From Malaya genurostris (Eukaryota > Arthropoda > Insecta > Diptera > Culicidae), in assembly GCF_030247185.1 (NCBI RefSeq), contig NC_080570.1, forward strand, positions 148,896,641-148,960,640: a DNA stretch of 64,000 bases, written 5' to 3'. Each line of letters starts with the position of its first letter. Within the stretch, counting starts at the first letter, position 1. Made by a program: the position numbers and the translations under genes. Shown here piece by piece: positions 51,020 to 62,639 of this stretch. The notes under the pieces are model-generated. The model searched no databases. It saw only the letters and a list, made by a program, of their open reading frames with translations, and was not told the origin of the DNA.

Positions 51020-54000
51020 TTTATCACCCGCCGCAAATGATACAATCACTGTCCTGCAGTGGAATTGTCGAAGCATCATGCCAAAACTTGATTCATTTAA
51101 AATTTTATTGCATAGTCAAAAATGTGATGTATTTGCTTTATGCGAAACATGGCTTACTTCAAACATAGCTTTAAATTTTAATGATTTTAACATTATACGT
51201 CTCGATAGAGACTCTCCGTATGGTGGAGTGCTTTTGGGAATTAAGAAATGCTGTTCCTTTTATAGATTAAACATCCCTTCAACTTCTAGTATAGAAGTTG
51301 TTGCTTGCCAAATAAACATTAAAGGCAAAGATATTTGCATAGCTTCGGTTTATATTCCTCCAAAAGCACAAGTTGGACAGCGACAGCTTAATGAAATGGT
51401 TGAAGCCCTTCCAGCTCCACGATTGATTCTGGGGGATTTAAATTCGCACGGAATGATGTGGGGTTCCGTTTACAATGATAGCAGATCATCTTTAATACAA
51501 AACATTTGTGACAATTTTAGCATGACGGTATTAAATATGGGTAGCATGACACGGATCCCAAGACCTCCTGCACGCCCAAGTGCATTAGATCTATCTCTTT
51601 GCTCAACATCAATTCGACTAGATTGCACCTGGAAAATATTGCCTGATCTACACGGTAGCGATCATTTACCAATCATCATCTCAATTAGCTGTAACAAATG
51701 TATTGCTAATTCAGCTAGTATTCCATATGATTTGACAAAAAATATCGACTGGATTAAATACCAAAGTAGAATCTCTAGTATTTTGAATTCAATGGAAGAG
51801 CTCCCTCCACTTGAAGAATATGACTTCCTCGTTTGTTCGATTCTGGAGGCCGCAGAACAATCCCAAACTAAACGCTTTCCTGGGCCAACGACTAACAGAA
51901 GGCCTCCCAACCACTGGTGGGACAAAGAGTGCTCAGAGGCTAAACTCGCAAAACAAAATGCTTGCAAGACGTTTCTAAAACGGGGAGGAGGAACTCCTCA
52001 GAATTTTGAAAAACTTATGGTTTTAGAAACCAAGTACAAGAGCATACTTCGAGCCAAAAAATGTAGCTATTGGAGACATTTTGTCGAAGGTTTGTCAAGA
52101 GAAACCTCAATGAGCACTCTTTGGAATACGGCCAGACGAATGAGGAATCGTAACGTGGGCAATGAGAGTGATGAATACTCGAACCGATGGATATTTGACT
52201 TTGCTAGGAAAGTTTGCCCAGATTCTGTTCCTACGCAGAGCATTATACGGGAATCTCCTCCAAATAATGGTTTTATTAATAACCCATTTTCAATGATGGA
52301 ATTTTCTATAGCACTCTTGTCTTGTAACAATAACGCCCCTGGGTTGGACAGAATTAAATTCAACTTGGTGAAGAATCTGCCCGACCTCGCAAAAAGACGT
52401 TTGTTGGAATTGTTCAACAAGTTTCTTGAGCAAAATATTGTTCCACCTGACTGGAGACAAGTGAAAGTTATCGCCATTCAAAAGCCGGGGAAACCAGCTT
52501 CCAATCACAACTCATATAGACCCATTGCGATGTTGTCCTGCATCAGAAAATTGTTCGAAAAAATTATTCTACGACGTCTCGACACTTGGGTGGAGACGAA
52601 CGGTTTGTTGTCAGATACTCAGTTTGGCTTCCGTAGAAATAAAGGGACGAATGATTGCCTTGCATTACTTTCGTCTGACATCCAAATTGCCTTCGCTCAA
52701 AAGCAACAAATGGCATCTGTATTTTTAGACATTAAAGGAGCATTTGATTCAGTTTCCATTGATGTTCTTTCAGACAAGCTCCACCAACATGGACTTCCAG
52801 CGGTTATAAATAATTATTTGCACAACCTTTTGTCAGAGAAGTGCATGTATTTTTCACATGGCGATTTGGCAACATTCAGAATTAGCTACATGGGTCTCCC
52901 GCAAGGCTCATGCCTCAGTCCGCTCCTCTATAATTTTTACGTGAATGACATTGACAGCTGTCTAGTAACCCCATGTACACTAAGACAATTGGCAGATGAT
53001 GGCGTGGTTTCAGTTACTGGGCCCAAAGCTATTGATCTGCATAAACCATTGCAAGATACCTTAGATAACTTGTCCGTTTGGGCTGTTCATCTTGGTATCG
53101 AATTCTCTGCGGAGAAAACAGAGTTAGTCGTCTTTTCAAGAAAGCATGATCCCGCGCAGCTTCAGCTCCATATGATGGGAAGAATGATCCAACAGGTTTT
53201 AACTTTTAAATACCTCGGGGTGTGGTTCGATTCCAAATGCACGTGGGGAGGACACATTAGGTATCTGATAACGAAATGCCAACAAAGAGTAAATTTTCTT
53301 CGAACAATAACAGGATCTTGGTGGGGTTCTCATCCGCAAGATCTAAAAAAATTGTATCAAACAACGATACTTTCAGTGATGGAATATGGATGCGTTTGTT
53401 TTCGTTCCGCTGCAAACTCTCATATTATCAAACTTGAGCGAATTCAGTACCGTTGTTTGCGAATTGCCTTAGGCTGCATGCATTCGACACATACAATGAG
53501 TCTTGAAGTTCTGGCGGGAGTTCTTCCATTAAAAGATCGATTTTGGGAGCTTTCATCACGCCTGCTAATAAGATGTGAGGTGCTGAATCCCATGGTAATT
53601 AATAATTTCGAACGACTAGTCGAGCTTCGATCTCAAACAAAATTCATGACAGTATATTTTAACCATATGTCACAGGAAATCAACCCTTCAAGATATATTC
53701 CTATCCGTGTCAGCCTCCTAAATGTCCCTGACTCAACTTTATTTTTCGATACATCCATGCAGCGCGAAGTGCGTGGAATCCCGGATCATCTAAGTTCGAC
53801 GGAAATCCCAAAAATATTTTCAAGTAAGTTCAGGCATATTGACTCTGAGAAAATGTTTTACACGGACGGATCGCGAATTGAAGAAGCGACAGGGTTTGGT
53901 ATGTTCAACAATAATGTTTCGGCCTCATTTAGGCTTCAAGAACCTGCATCTGTTTATATAGCAGAGCTAGCAGCAGTTCATTATAGTTTGAGTGTAATCG

Positions 54001-54704
54001 TCACATTATCTCCAAACCATTATTTCCTCTTCACAGATAGTCTGAGTGCAATTGAAGCCATTCGCTCAATCGCTGCTGGCAAAAATGAACCGTTTTTCCT
54101 GGGCAAAATAAAACAGTGCCTGAACGACTTATTGAACAATAATTATCTAATCACTATAGTCTGGGTCCCGGCTCATTGCTCCATTCCTGGCAATGAAAGA
54201 GCCGATATTTTAGCCAAACGTGGTGCTATTGAGGGTGAAATTTATGAGCGACCGATTGCTTTCAACGAATTCTATAGCCCGTCTCGCCAAAGAACACTTG
54301 CCAGCTGGCAAGCATCTTGGGATAGAGATGATCTGGGTCGGTGGATGCACTCAATTATTCCGAAAATATCGACAAAGGCATGGTTCAGGGGACTGGATGT
54401 GAGTAGGGATTTCATTCGTGTGATGTCCAGACTCATGTCCAATCACTACACGTTAGATGCACATCTCCTTCGAATTGGGCTCTCCGAGACTAATCATTGT
54501 GCTTGCGGAGAAGGTTATTGGGATATTGATCATGTCGTTTGGACATGCGTGGAGTATCGTGATGCCAGATCTCAACTAATAAATTCTTTGCGTACCCAAG
54601 GTAGACTATCCAATATCCCAGTTCGAGACATTCTTGCTTGTCGTGACCTTTCATACATGAAACTTATTTATCATTTCATAAAGAAAATTGGAGTTTCAAT
54701 TTAA
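51012..54704 (+). CDS. I-clade LINE ORF2: endonuclease, RT, RNase H
   Basis: A 1230-residue polyprotein from the ATG at 51012. The endonuclease has LQWNCRSI, CETWLTSN, LGDLNSHGMMW and GSDHLPI. The reverse transcriptase has APGLDRIKFN, SYRPIAMLSCIRKLFEKI, FLDIKGAFDSV, GLPQGSCLSP and the catalytic LADDG at about residue 660. RNase H spans about 945-1070 with YTDGS, AELAAV, FTDSLSA and WVPAHCSIPGNERAD. A C-terminal Cys/His motif (CACGEGYWDIDHVVWTC) follows. No stop or frameshift was seen. Confidence 0.95.
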   Translation: MDNLSPAANDTITVLQWNCRSIMPKLDSFKILLHSQKCDVFALCETWLTSNIALNFNDFNIIRLDRDSPYGGVLLGIKKCCSFYRLNIPSTSSIEVVACQINIKGKDICIASVYIPPKAQVGQRQLNEMVEALPAPRLILGDLNSHGMMWGSVYNDSRSSLIQNICDNFSMTVLNMGSMTRIPRPPARPSALDLSLCSTSIRLDCTWKILPDLHGSDHLPIIISISCNKCIANSASIPYDLTKNIDWIKYQSRISSILNSMEELPPLEEYDFLVCSILEAAEQSQTKRFPGPTTNRRPPNHWWDKECSEAKLAKQNACKTFLKRGGGTPQNFEKLMVLETKYKSILRAKKCSYWRHFVEGLSRETSMSTLWNTARRMRNRNVGNESDEYSNRWIFDFARKVCPDSVPTQSIIRESPPNNGFINNPFSMMEFSIALLSCNNNAPGLDRIKFNLVKNLPDLAKRRLLELFNKFLEQNIVPPDWRQVKVIAIQKPGKPASNHNSYRPIAMLSCIRKLFEKIILRRLDTWVETNGLLSDTQFGFRRNKGTNDCLALLSSDIQIAFAQKQQMASVFLDIKGAFDSVSIDVLSDKLHQHGLPAVINNYLHNLLSEKCMYFSHGDLATFRISYMGLPQGSCLSPLLYNFYVNDIDSCLVTPCTLRQLADDGVVSVTGPKAIDLHKPLQDTLDNLSVWAVHLGIEFSAEKTELVVFSRKHDPAQLQLHMMGRMIQQVLTFKYLGVWFDSKCTWGGHIRYLITKCQQRVNFLRTITGSWWGSHPQDLKKLYQTTILSVMEYGCVCFRSAANSHIIKLERIQYRCLRIALGCMHSTHTMSLEVLAGVLPLKDRFWELSSRLLIRCEVLNPMVINNFERLVELRSQTKFMTVYFNHMSQEINPSRYIPIRVSLLNVPDSTLFFDTSMQREVRGIPDHLSSTEIPKIFSSKFRHIDSEKMFYTDGSRIEEATGFGMFNNNVSASFRLQEPASVYIAELAAVHYSLSVIVTLSPNHYFLFTDSLSAIEAIRSIAAGKNEPFFLGKIKQCLNDLLNNNYLITIVWVPAHCSIPGNERADILAKRGAIEGEIYERPIAFNEFYSPSRQRTLASWQASWDRDDLGRWMHSIIPKISTKAWFRGLDVSRDFIRVMSRLMSNHYTLDAHLLRIGLSETNHCACGEGYWDIDHVVWTCVEYRDARSQLINSLRTQGRLSNIPVRDILACRDLSYMKLIYHFIKKIGVSI

Positions 54705-55111
54705 TAAAGGCCCCTTTTAAGACTTAGTTCTGATCCCAGCTGCGTCCATGAGTTCAACCAATAGCTAAATTAGAATAAAAATTATGTAATGATATAAACA
54801 AACTCGAAACAGTTTATGAAATTATCAACAAAATGTCTGAAAATAACAGCTTATTTTATAATTTATAGAAGTTAATCGTTTGGTTCAAATAATATTTCCG
54901 AGTAGATTTCATAATTAATGACGAGTTACCTAAGATGATATTTAAGCTATAAGAGAATATGTTTTAATAAATTCAAAACGTTGTGACTATGTTAGAATTA
55001 AATTAGGATAAGAATATTATGTAAAAGTGATGCTACGGCGAAGAAAAACTTATGTAAACTGCCTTAAGAAATAAACGTATTTATGGAAAAACAAAAAAAA
55101 CAAAGCACTTC

Positions 55112-56079
55112 TTTTGAATAAGCTTGAAAATAAATCGAAACCCGGTGGATATAACTTGAAGAGAGGTACTCAAAAAAGGCGGGTGGGTAATGTCACCGAC
55201 ATAACTGGATGACGTGAGTACGAGTAAAACTGGTATGTTTCAATGACACTTCCGAATATCGATAATCGTTCGTATTAGTCGAATGTGTGAATGTTGCAAC
55301 TTTTACTGCTTCCCTTCCAGAGTTGCAACGGTTCACCTATACCAGTGATTCCCAAACTGGTCCCTACAATCCACCAGCTGGCACTAGTTTATTTTTAGTG
55401 GACAGTAAACTCAAAATGGTCAATAGGTCGCAAGTAGTGGGCTTCTTCATGTTAAACAAAGTTTGAAAAAGGATGGAAGTAAATAACATGCTTATATAGA
55501 CATGTAGAATATTTATCAAGAAATTATTGGTAGATCATGTCCAGGATCAATCAGGAATCAGGATTGGATTGGATCAGGGACCCTTTTAGTTGCAAATACG
55601 ACGTGAACAGTGAATCGATGAATTCTTGTGAAATTTATAAAAAAAAAATTACGACTACTTTGCGAGCGAGTAGCTTGGATTTTCGAGATACACGAGCAAA
55701 AATTTGGACTAATTGCTACTCTTGATTCGATACCACTTTACCAACCGAGAATCAAACATTGAAGGTGACATAGCGCACTCTAAGTACGTAAGCCAGCTTG
55801 CAATTGCAACGCGAACAATTTAATTAACACGAATACTTTTGAGCTTGCCATGCTACATGCAAAATAATGAAATACGAAACCGGATGACACAAATTATCAA
55901 AAAATAACTAGCCCTTTCTCTCTATTTTACATTTAAAATTAAAGTTAACTGCTCAAAAGCTAAATATTAAACCATCATTCAAAATTTTTAATTTTTCAAC
56001 TTGGTAAGCAGTACAAAGAATAATATGTTCAAAATGGGCATTCGATCAAAAAAGTTCGGGAATGATAGAAAATAAAGAC
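55112..56079. other. Repeat DNA to the right of the LINE
   Basis: 55112-55160 continues the split local repeat. 55165-55325 is the partner of 5125-5290. The remainder has no recognised content. Confidence 0.4.
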
Positions 56080-56137
56080 TTATATTCATGAATTTTGTTC
56101 TAGAACTCTGGAACTGAAATCATTTTCAGAATCCAAT

Positions 56138-56338
56138 TTATGTACGATTCAGACGGTCCGCCTTCTTTCGTCTCCGTCACCGAAAGATCAGTTTCCGGCA
56201 AGATTAGTTCAATACTTTCTTCACTGGAACGTTCACACGTTCCGTCCGTCAACACGTTCCGTAATGCATGTAATTAATGTTGACGGTGACGGAGGTTGAC
56301 TGTGACGGAGGTAGACGGATCGTCTGAATCGTACATTA
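56138..56338. mobile_element. Tourist-like MITE, TTA duplication
   Basis: TTA at 56138-56140 and 56336-56338 flanks 195 bp with inverted ends TGTACGATTCAGACGGTCCG and (reverse complement) TGTACGATTCAGACGATCCG. The interior has GACGGTGACGGAGGTTGAC and similar repeats. Fits PIF/Harbinger-derived MITEs. Confidence 0.82.
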
Positions 56339-56363
56339 AAGGCTCCGAATTTGGTTCTAGAAC

Positions 56364-57004
56364 TTAAGGGTTGAGGCCAGTAGGTCGCGTAATACCACGT
56401 GGTTCGCTGTGCGTATCACATTTCTCTCCATGCTCTCTCGCGAATGTGCAAAATGACTCTCGCTGTGGCCGGGTGGCCAAGAAAGTTTTGATATTTTCGG
56501 TTACAAGTTTGACTACATCACATAAAATCCAAGAAAGCTGCCGCTTGTTTGGCAGCCTTTTTGAGCCGATTTTATTTTCGTTACGTTACCAGGGAACTAA
56601 AATGGCGCCGCCATAGAAATCGAGTTACCTTCACAAAAATAACTTTCACTTCATTTTCATCGCGACAACATATATGTTTTTATGCCATAATCGCATCTAA
56701 ATTAAATTATCTAGACATTGTCAAGATAGATTTTTGATCCATGCTTTTGAAGGCGAGATATTCAATGAACAAGTTGAAAGTTTCCGTTTTCAGCTATGCA
56801 ATTCTTCCTTCAGAAAAAAAAGACTTTCCCGACCGCTAAAGTCAATGAATCATTCTGAAATTTTCACAGAATAATCTAAACTAATTTTCTAAGAGATTGT
56901 CAGTTGGGTTTTTTGATATTCGTCACCGTTTCTGAGAAAATCAGATTTGAAGCGTGAAAATAGCCCTTTAAAACGCTCTACAACACACTGGCCTCAGCCC
57001 TTAA
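56364..57004. mobile_element. TTAA-flanked non-autonomous element, piggyBac-like
   Basis: TTAA at both borders (56364-56367, 57001-57004) with 14-bp inverted ends GGGTTGAGGCCAGT and ACTGGCCTCAGCCC, one mismatch. The 633-bp interior encodes nothing convincing. A partial relative lies at 41387-41745. Confidence 0.8.
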
Positions 57005-57560
57005 TTCTGAACTTGAACTTCGAATTTAAATAACTGAACTGAATTCAGTTCCGAATTCTAGTCCCACAATCAAAATACCGAATTTAGTTCAAACATGCAA
57101 CAGGTCTGAATGTTGAACTTGAATTCTGGAAATGAATTCTGAAACAGAATTTAAGAATTGAATTCTGAACTTGAATTCAGAAATTAAACTATAAAGCTTA
57201 ATTCAGGAATTGAATTTTCGGAATTCAGATAAAATATTTAGTTCCCGAATCCATACCTCAAATTCATATCCTGAAATTTGTTCCAGAATTCTGAAATTGA
57301 AATTTTATGTCGGAGTTCTGGATTCCGAGTTCCTTAAATTACAGAAATAAATACAGTTCAAAAATCTAGTCGAGAAATCAGTTCCAAAAATTTAGTTACA
57401 TATTCCAAAATTGGGATTCAGTTCCAGAGTTTCTGTTTTAAATTCGGGAACTGAATTCTGAAACTGACTACTTAGCCTGAAATTGAGTTCAGAATTAAGA
57501 TTCAGAATCCAAAAACTCCGTTCTCGAATCCAGATCCAGTATTCAGATGCTAAAAGCGAT

Positions 57561-58740
57561 TACTGATGATCTGTTGTTACTGCTGCTAGTTGAGAAGGTA
57601 ACTGCTCAAAGGTGAATGAGAACGCGACCGTTCTTTGCATAAATATCTGTTTAATAATCTTACTTTTGTGTATTACTGTTACTTGTTTATTTGTCAACAT
57701 CGGACCATTGGATGACCCCATCACCGAATCGAATTCAGCATTCGTTAGATGGAACAACTATTGAAGATCTTGAATGTGGAAACAAGATGATAATCGCTAT
57801 AATGATCACAGTTTTCCAGCTTGTGAAATATTTAGTATGAGAGTGCGAAATATTTGGTATCGCCTTCTGCATTAGTAGCAGAATAAGAGGGTGAGAATTG
57901 GTTTATATGCAGTCACTCATTTGAAACGAAAAAAAATATTAAAAATCATTCAAATAGGTCAAGTATTTTGACTTGACGTCATATTGCTGAAGTGTATCTA
58001 AACCTTTTATTATGGTTGCCAGAATTGCCTTCCATTTATCCAGTACTTTAGTCACTTGTTTTGATCAATACCATCTGTAACATTCCTTACATTATTCATA
58101 GATTAGCATTTTTCATCTCATCCTTAAACAATTCGATTTATAAAGCAAAATACGTTTTATGAATAAGAGTAACTGTTTAGGTATAACAAATTTTTCTATT
58201 CTCATTATCAGTGTTTTATTTAGGAGCGTCCAGAGGAAATATATTCAGATGTGTACAATATCATGCCATGTCTCAAGAGTGTAATTGGCTGCTTCCGGAG
58301 ACTAAATATCTGAATACGATTGGTAAGAAATAGAACATTGTTTGAATCTATTTGATGCAAACATTCCATTAAGACGGGGCTGGTTGATGAACTGGTGAAC
58401 ACGGAACCCGACCTGCTTTGTATACGAAATGGGTTACCAGATCCTTCAAAAACGAGTTATAAATAAAAACGTGGTGAGCGACATTTCAGTTCTCCATAAT
58501 GGAAAACTACTAGACGAAAAAAAAACCTTCATTCTTCTACTTTCCAATGCCGTTGTTCGGTTCTCCCTCTTTTGTTCGCTTCCAGTGTAACGGGAGAACA
58601 AAATATGTCAAGTTCCTTTGCGCAACCCTGTACCACTTACTACTTAAAACTAGAATCTTTGTTCGATTACCAATTATTCAACTAAATGATTTCTTCTTCC
58701 AATAAATGAGCTTCTATTATTGCATCTTTCAACGATAGGA
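57561..58740. other. Unassigned DNA between arrays
   Basis: No coding frame, RNA gene or repeat boundary was recognised. Confidence 0.4.
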
Positions 58741-61700
58741 AGTTCTGTTCCAGAATTCCATTCCAGAGCTGAGATTTAAAATTTAGTAGTTCTGCAACTA
58801 AAATTAGAAGCTGAATTCTGCAATAAATGAGTTCTAGTTCAGCTCTATAATTTTGATTGTTGAGCCTGGATTCTGTAACTGAATTCTGAACTTGAGTTCT
58901 GGAGCTGAGCTCTGGAACTGAATCTAGTTTCTGTATTCTGAACTAGAAATCTAAACCAAGATTCTGGACCTGGATTCTGGAACTGAATTTCAAAGCTTAA
59001 CCTTAGACTCAATTCTAGAGATGTGTTCTGAACCATGACTCTGAACCATGGTTCTGATAGAGAATTCTAGAGCTGAATTCGGAACTTGAATTTAGGACCC
59101 GGATTCTAGAACAGAATTTCGGACCTAGATTCATCAGTTGAATTCTGGCCATGCATTCTGTAGCTTGAATAGTAACCTGGATTTTTGACCTGAGTTTAGG
59201 ACCCGGAATCAGGAACTTGATTTTTTTTGTTTCAATTATAGAGGTTTTAACATTAATGTCATTCGCCTCTTCGGGCCAGCAAAACTTTCTGGGTTGGGAA
59301 TCGAACCCAGGTGGACTGTGTGAAAGTCATCGACTTACCCATCACGCTATAACCGTCCCAGATTCGGGAATATAATTCCGGAGCTGGATTCTAAAACTAA
59401 ATTCTGAGCCTGGATTCTGTAACAGAATTCTGAACCTGGATGCTTAAATTAATTTCTGTATTGGAGTACGAGGTGTGGATTTAGCAATTAAATTTTGGAA
59501 CTAAATTCTGAACTTGGATACTGTAGATAAATTCAAAAATTGAATTCAGGACCTGGATTCTCGTACTGAACTCCGGACCTGGATTCTAAAACCGGATTCT
59601 AGTCTAGGATTATGTAACTGAACTCTAAACTAGAGTTCAGTAACTGAATTTGGAACTGGAATTCTAATCCAGGATTATGGAACTGAATTCTTTAATTGTT
59701 CTAAACTCAATTCTAAACCGGAATTCTAGACATGGATTCTGCAACTGAGTTCTGAACCCGGATTCGGGAAATAAATTCCGTAGTTGGATTCTAAAATTAA
59801 ATTATGAATTCTTAACCTGGCTTCAAGAACTGAATTCTAGAATGTTTTACACTCGATCCTCAACATCCTGGATTCTGGAAAGGAATTTGAAAATTGAATT
59901 CCTGATCTGAGTTCTAGAAATTAACTCAAAAATTGAATTCCGGACCTGAATTCTGAAATTGAACTTCGGATCTGGATTCTGCTCTTGGATTCTGCATCAG
60001 AGCTCTGAACCTGATTTCTGCAACTGAATTCGGAACTAGAATTCCAAGCATGGATTCCGGAAACGAGTTCTTGAGTATTTTAAACTCAATTCTAAACCAC
60101 AACTCCAGACATGGATTCTGCAACTGAGCTCTGAACCTGGATTCAGGATATGAATGTCGGAGCTGAATTCTTAAATTGAATTATGGATTCTTAGCCTGGA
60201 TTCAAGAATTGAATTCTGAATGAATTTTTAAACTCGATTCTTAATCATAATTTTAGACATGGACTCTGAAACTAAATTCAGAATCTGAATTCTGGAAATG
60301 AACTCAAAAATTAAATTTAAGTTCATTTCTAGAGTTCTGAAACTAAACCTCGGATCTGGATTTTGTATCAGAACTGTGAACCTGAATTCTGCAACAGAAT
60401 TCGGAACTTGAATTCCAAGTATGGATTTCGGAAATTAATTCTTCAATTTTTCAAACTCAATTCTAAGCCAGAATTCCAGACATGGATTCTGGAACAGAAT
60501 TCAGAACCTGGATACTAAAAATTTATTTCGGAGTCGGATTCTAAATTTTATCCTTGTCTTAGATTCTGTAGCTGAACTCTGCAACTGAATTCGGAACGTA
60601 AATTCCTAACCTGGATTTTGAAATTAAATTTTGGAACTGAATTCTGAACCTAGATTCGGAAAATGAATTGAAGAATTGAATTCGGGGTCTGAATTCTTAT
60701 CATGGATTCTAAACTAAATTTTGAATCTGGATTCTGCATATAAATTCGGAACTTAAATTCTAAGCCTGGATTCAAGAACGGAATTCTAGAATATTTTTAA
60801 ACTCGATTTTTAACCACAATTTTAAACATGGACTCTGAAACTAAATTCAAAATCTTAATCCTGAACTCCGAAACTAAACTTCGAATCTGGATTCTGTATC
60901 AGAATTCTGAACCTGAATTCTGCAACTGAATTCGGAACTTGATTTCCAAGCACGGTAACGAGTTCTTCAGTATTTAAAACTCAATTTTAAACCTCTTTTC
61001 TAGACATGGATTTTGGAAGTGAATTCAGAACCTGGATACTAAAAATTAATTCCGGAGTTGGATTCTAAAATTCGACTCTTGTCTTGCATTCTGTAGCTGA
61101 ATTCTGCAACTGAATGCGGTATGTAAATTCCAAGCCTAAATTCTGGAATTGAATTTTGGAACTGAATTCCTGAAACCTCGATTCGGGAAATGAATTCAAG
61201 AATTGAATTCGGGTCTTGGATTTAGGACTTCGTTTCGAGAATAAAATTCCGGATCTGGATACGAACACTGAATTCTGATCCTGGATTCTGTAACTGAATT
61301 CTGAGACTGGATTCTGCATCTGAATTCGTAACTAGAATTTTTTAAACTCAATTTTTTACCAGAATCCTAGACATGGATTCTTGAACTGAATTCAAAATAA
61401 GCATTCTGGATATAAATTAAAAAATTTTATTCAGGACTTGGATTCGAGAACCGAACTCCGGTCCAGGAACTCTACTCTGAATTTGGATTCTGTAACTGGA
61501 TTCGGAGCTTCCACTCTCAGTCTGCATTCTGGAACTGAATTTTTGAATTTTTTTGAACTCAATTTTTAACCAGAATCCTTGACATGGATTCTGGAAGTGA
61601 ATGTAGAATTAGGATTTTGGAAATTAATGTGGAACCTGAATTTAGGACCCGGATTCTATAACTAAATTGCAGTCCTGCAGTATTGAACTGAGTTCTGATC

Positions 61701-62180
61701 CTGGAATCCGTAACTGAATTCGGAACCTAAATTTAAGACCTGGATCGAACTCCGGACGTGGATTCAAAAACGGATTTTTGGTCCTGAATTCTGAACCTGG
61801 ATTCTAGAAATGAACTTGAATTCTAAGCCTGGATTCTGGAGCTAAATTCTGAGGCTTGATTCCACGAATGGAGGCGGATTCTAAAACTGAATTCTGATCC
61901 AGGAAGCGGGGATCGAAATTTAAATCCTAATTCGGGACCAAAATTTTGAGTCTGGATTCTGGAACTAAATTCTGAACCTCAAATCTAGAACCAAATTTTG
62001 TATCTGGATTCTGGAATTGAACCAGAATTCCGAAACTGAATGTTGGAAATTAGTTCTAGAACTGAAACCGAATTCTGGACCTGCAGGTTGAAACTGATTT
62101 CAGAACTTGAATTTCGGTGCTGAGTTCGATTAAACTGAATTCTGAACTAAGGTTCCGGAACTGAATCTGCAAGAAGCTTC
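58741..62180. repeat. Large degenerate GAATTC-rich array
   Basis: About 3.4 kb of alternating words such as CTGAATTCTGAACCTGGATT and GGAACTGAATTCTG, with roughly 10-12-base half units and many GAATTC sites. Copies are much diverged. The minus-strand frames in it (SRSQNPGPESWF-like) are repeat translations, not proteins. A SINE interrupts it at 59221-59360. Confidence 0.85.
59221..59360 (-). mobile_element. tRNA-derived SINE in the array
   Basis: On the minus strand the element starts GGGACGGTTATAGCGTGATG, with a near-consensus A box (TAGCGTGATGG), a perfect B box (GGTTCGATTCC) and an A-rich 3' end (T run at 59221). It is about 140 bp. No clear target duplication beyond GATT was found. It is not a functional tRNA gene because the anticodon arm is not tRNA-like. 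Confidence 0.75.
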
Positions 62181-62394
62181 ACACTAACCGTCTATCGTTT
62201 TAAACAGAGAACCACTGCAGAAATTCTTGGTTGCAAATTAATCCTCCTAGATTCTACATAATTCGGTGCACTGTCAGGTTCGATCGTTTTCCAGCTACTA
62301 AAAAAAACAGTTCTTTTCTCTCAATTCCCATACAATTTGAAACCGGGAGATGTTGTCGACAAAATCAGTTCAATGTTCTCGAAAATAGGTTTGG

Positions 62395-62625
62395 TTATTG
62401 CTTTGTACAAGGATGGATTGCAAAGGTGTCGTAGTATACTACTTTCGAGTAGTCCTATTTCCGAAAAATACTACTTTCGACTCACAACGTATTCGCTTGA
62501 AGGAAGCATTGAAGAAAAACCCGTCAGAATATCAAACCAAAAGTCACGAGATGGTAATTTTCCATCACGACAACGGATGTCCACATGTTGTGGTTTCTAT
62601 CGAAAACCATTTTGGATAGTCTAAA
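62395..62625 (+). pseudogene. Decayed mariner transposase fragment
   Basis: A frame with MDCKGVVVYYF, IRLKEALKKNPSEYQTKSHE and VIFHHDNGCPHVVV resembles the region around the second catalytic Asp of mariner (usually FHHDNARPH). The pieces lie close together but key residues are changed. No inverted ends were found. Confidence 0.65.
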
Positions 62626-62639
62626 TTTGGTGCCATCCG

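Larger units (their letters stand above)
49043..55099 (+). mobile_element. Full-length I-clade LINE, both ORFs open
   Basis: A 6.06-kb non-LTR element flanked by ACAAAGCACTT(C) at 49031-49042 and 55100-55111. It has a 5' UTR of about 690 bp, ORF1 (three zinc-knuckle motifs), ORF2 (endonuclease, reverse transcriptase, RNase H) and a 3' UTR ending in an A-rich tail. The RNase H domain and Gag style fit the I clade, close to what is known as MosquI in mosquitoes (from memory). With both frames open and its duplication intact it may be young. Confidence 0.93.
56080..57560. repeat. Degenerate GAATTC array interrupted by two MITEs
   Basis: Diverged words TTCTGGAACTGAA, AACTGAATTC and CCGAATTTAGTTC run from 56080 to 56137, 56339 to 56363 and 57005 to 57560. 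Both interruptions have clean target duplications, so the array is older than the MITEs. Confidence 0.7.

Noticed and set aside
59280..59360. Possible tRNA gene on the minus strand
   Set aside because: It has A and B boxes, but the arms do not form a proper cloverleaf and an A-rich tail follows, so it is a SINE.
61065..61319. Minus-strand frames of 60-84 codons in the array (also at 58845 and 59926)
   Set aside because: Repeat translations with the same residues in each copy, interrupted at random; not genes.
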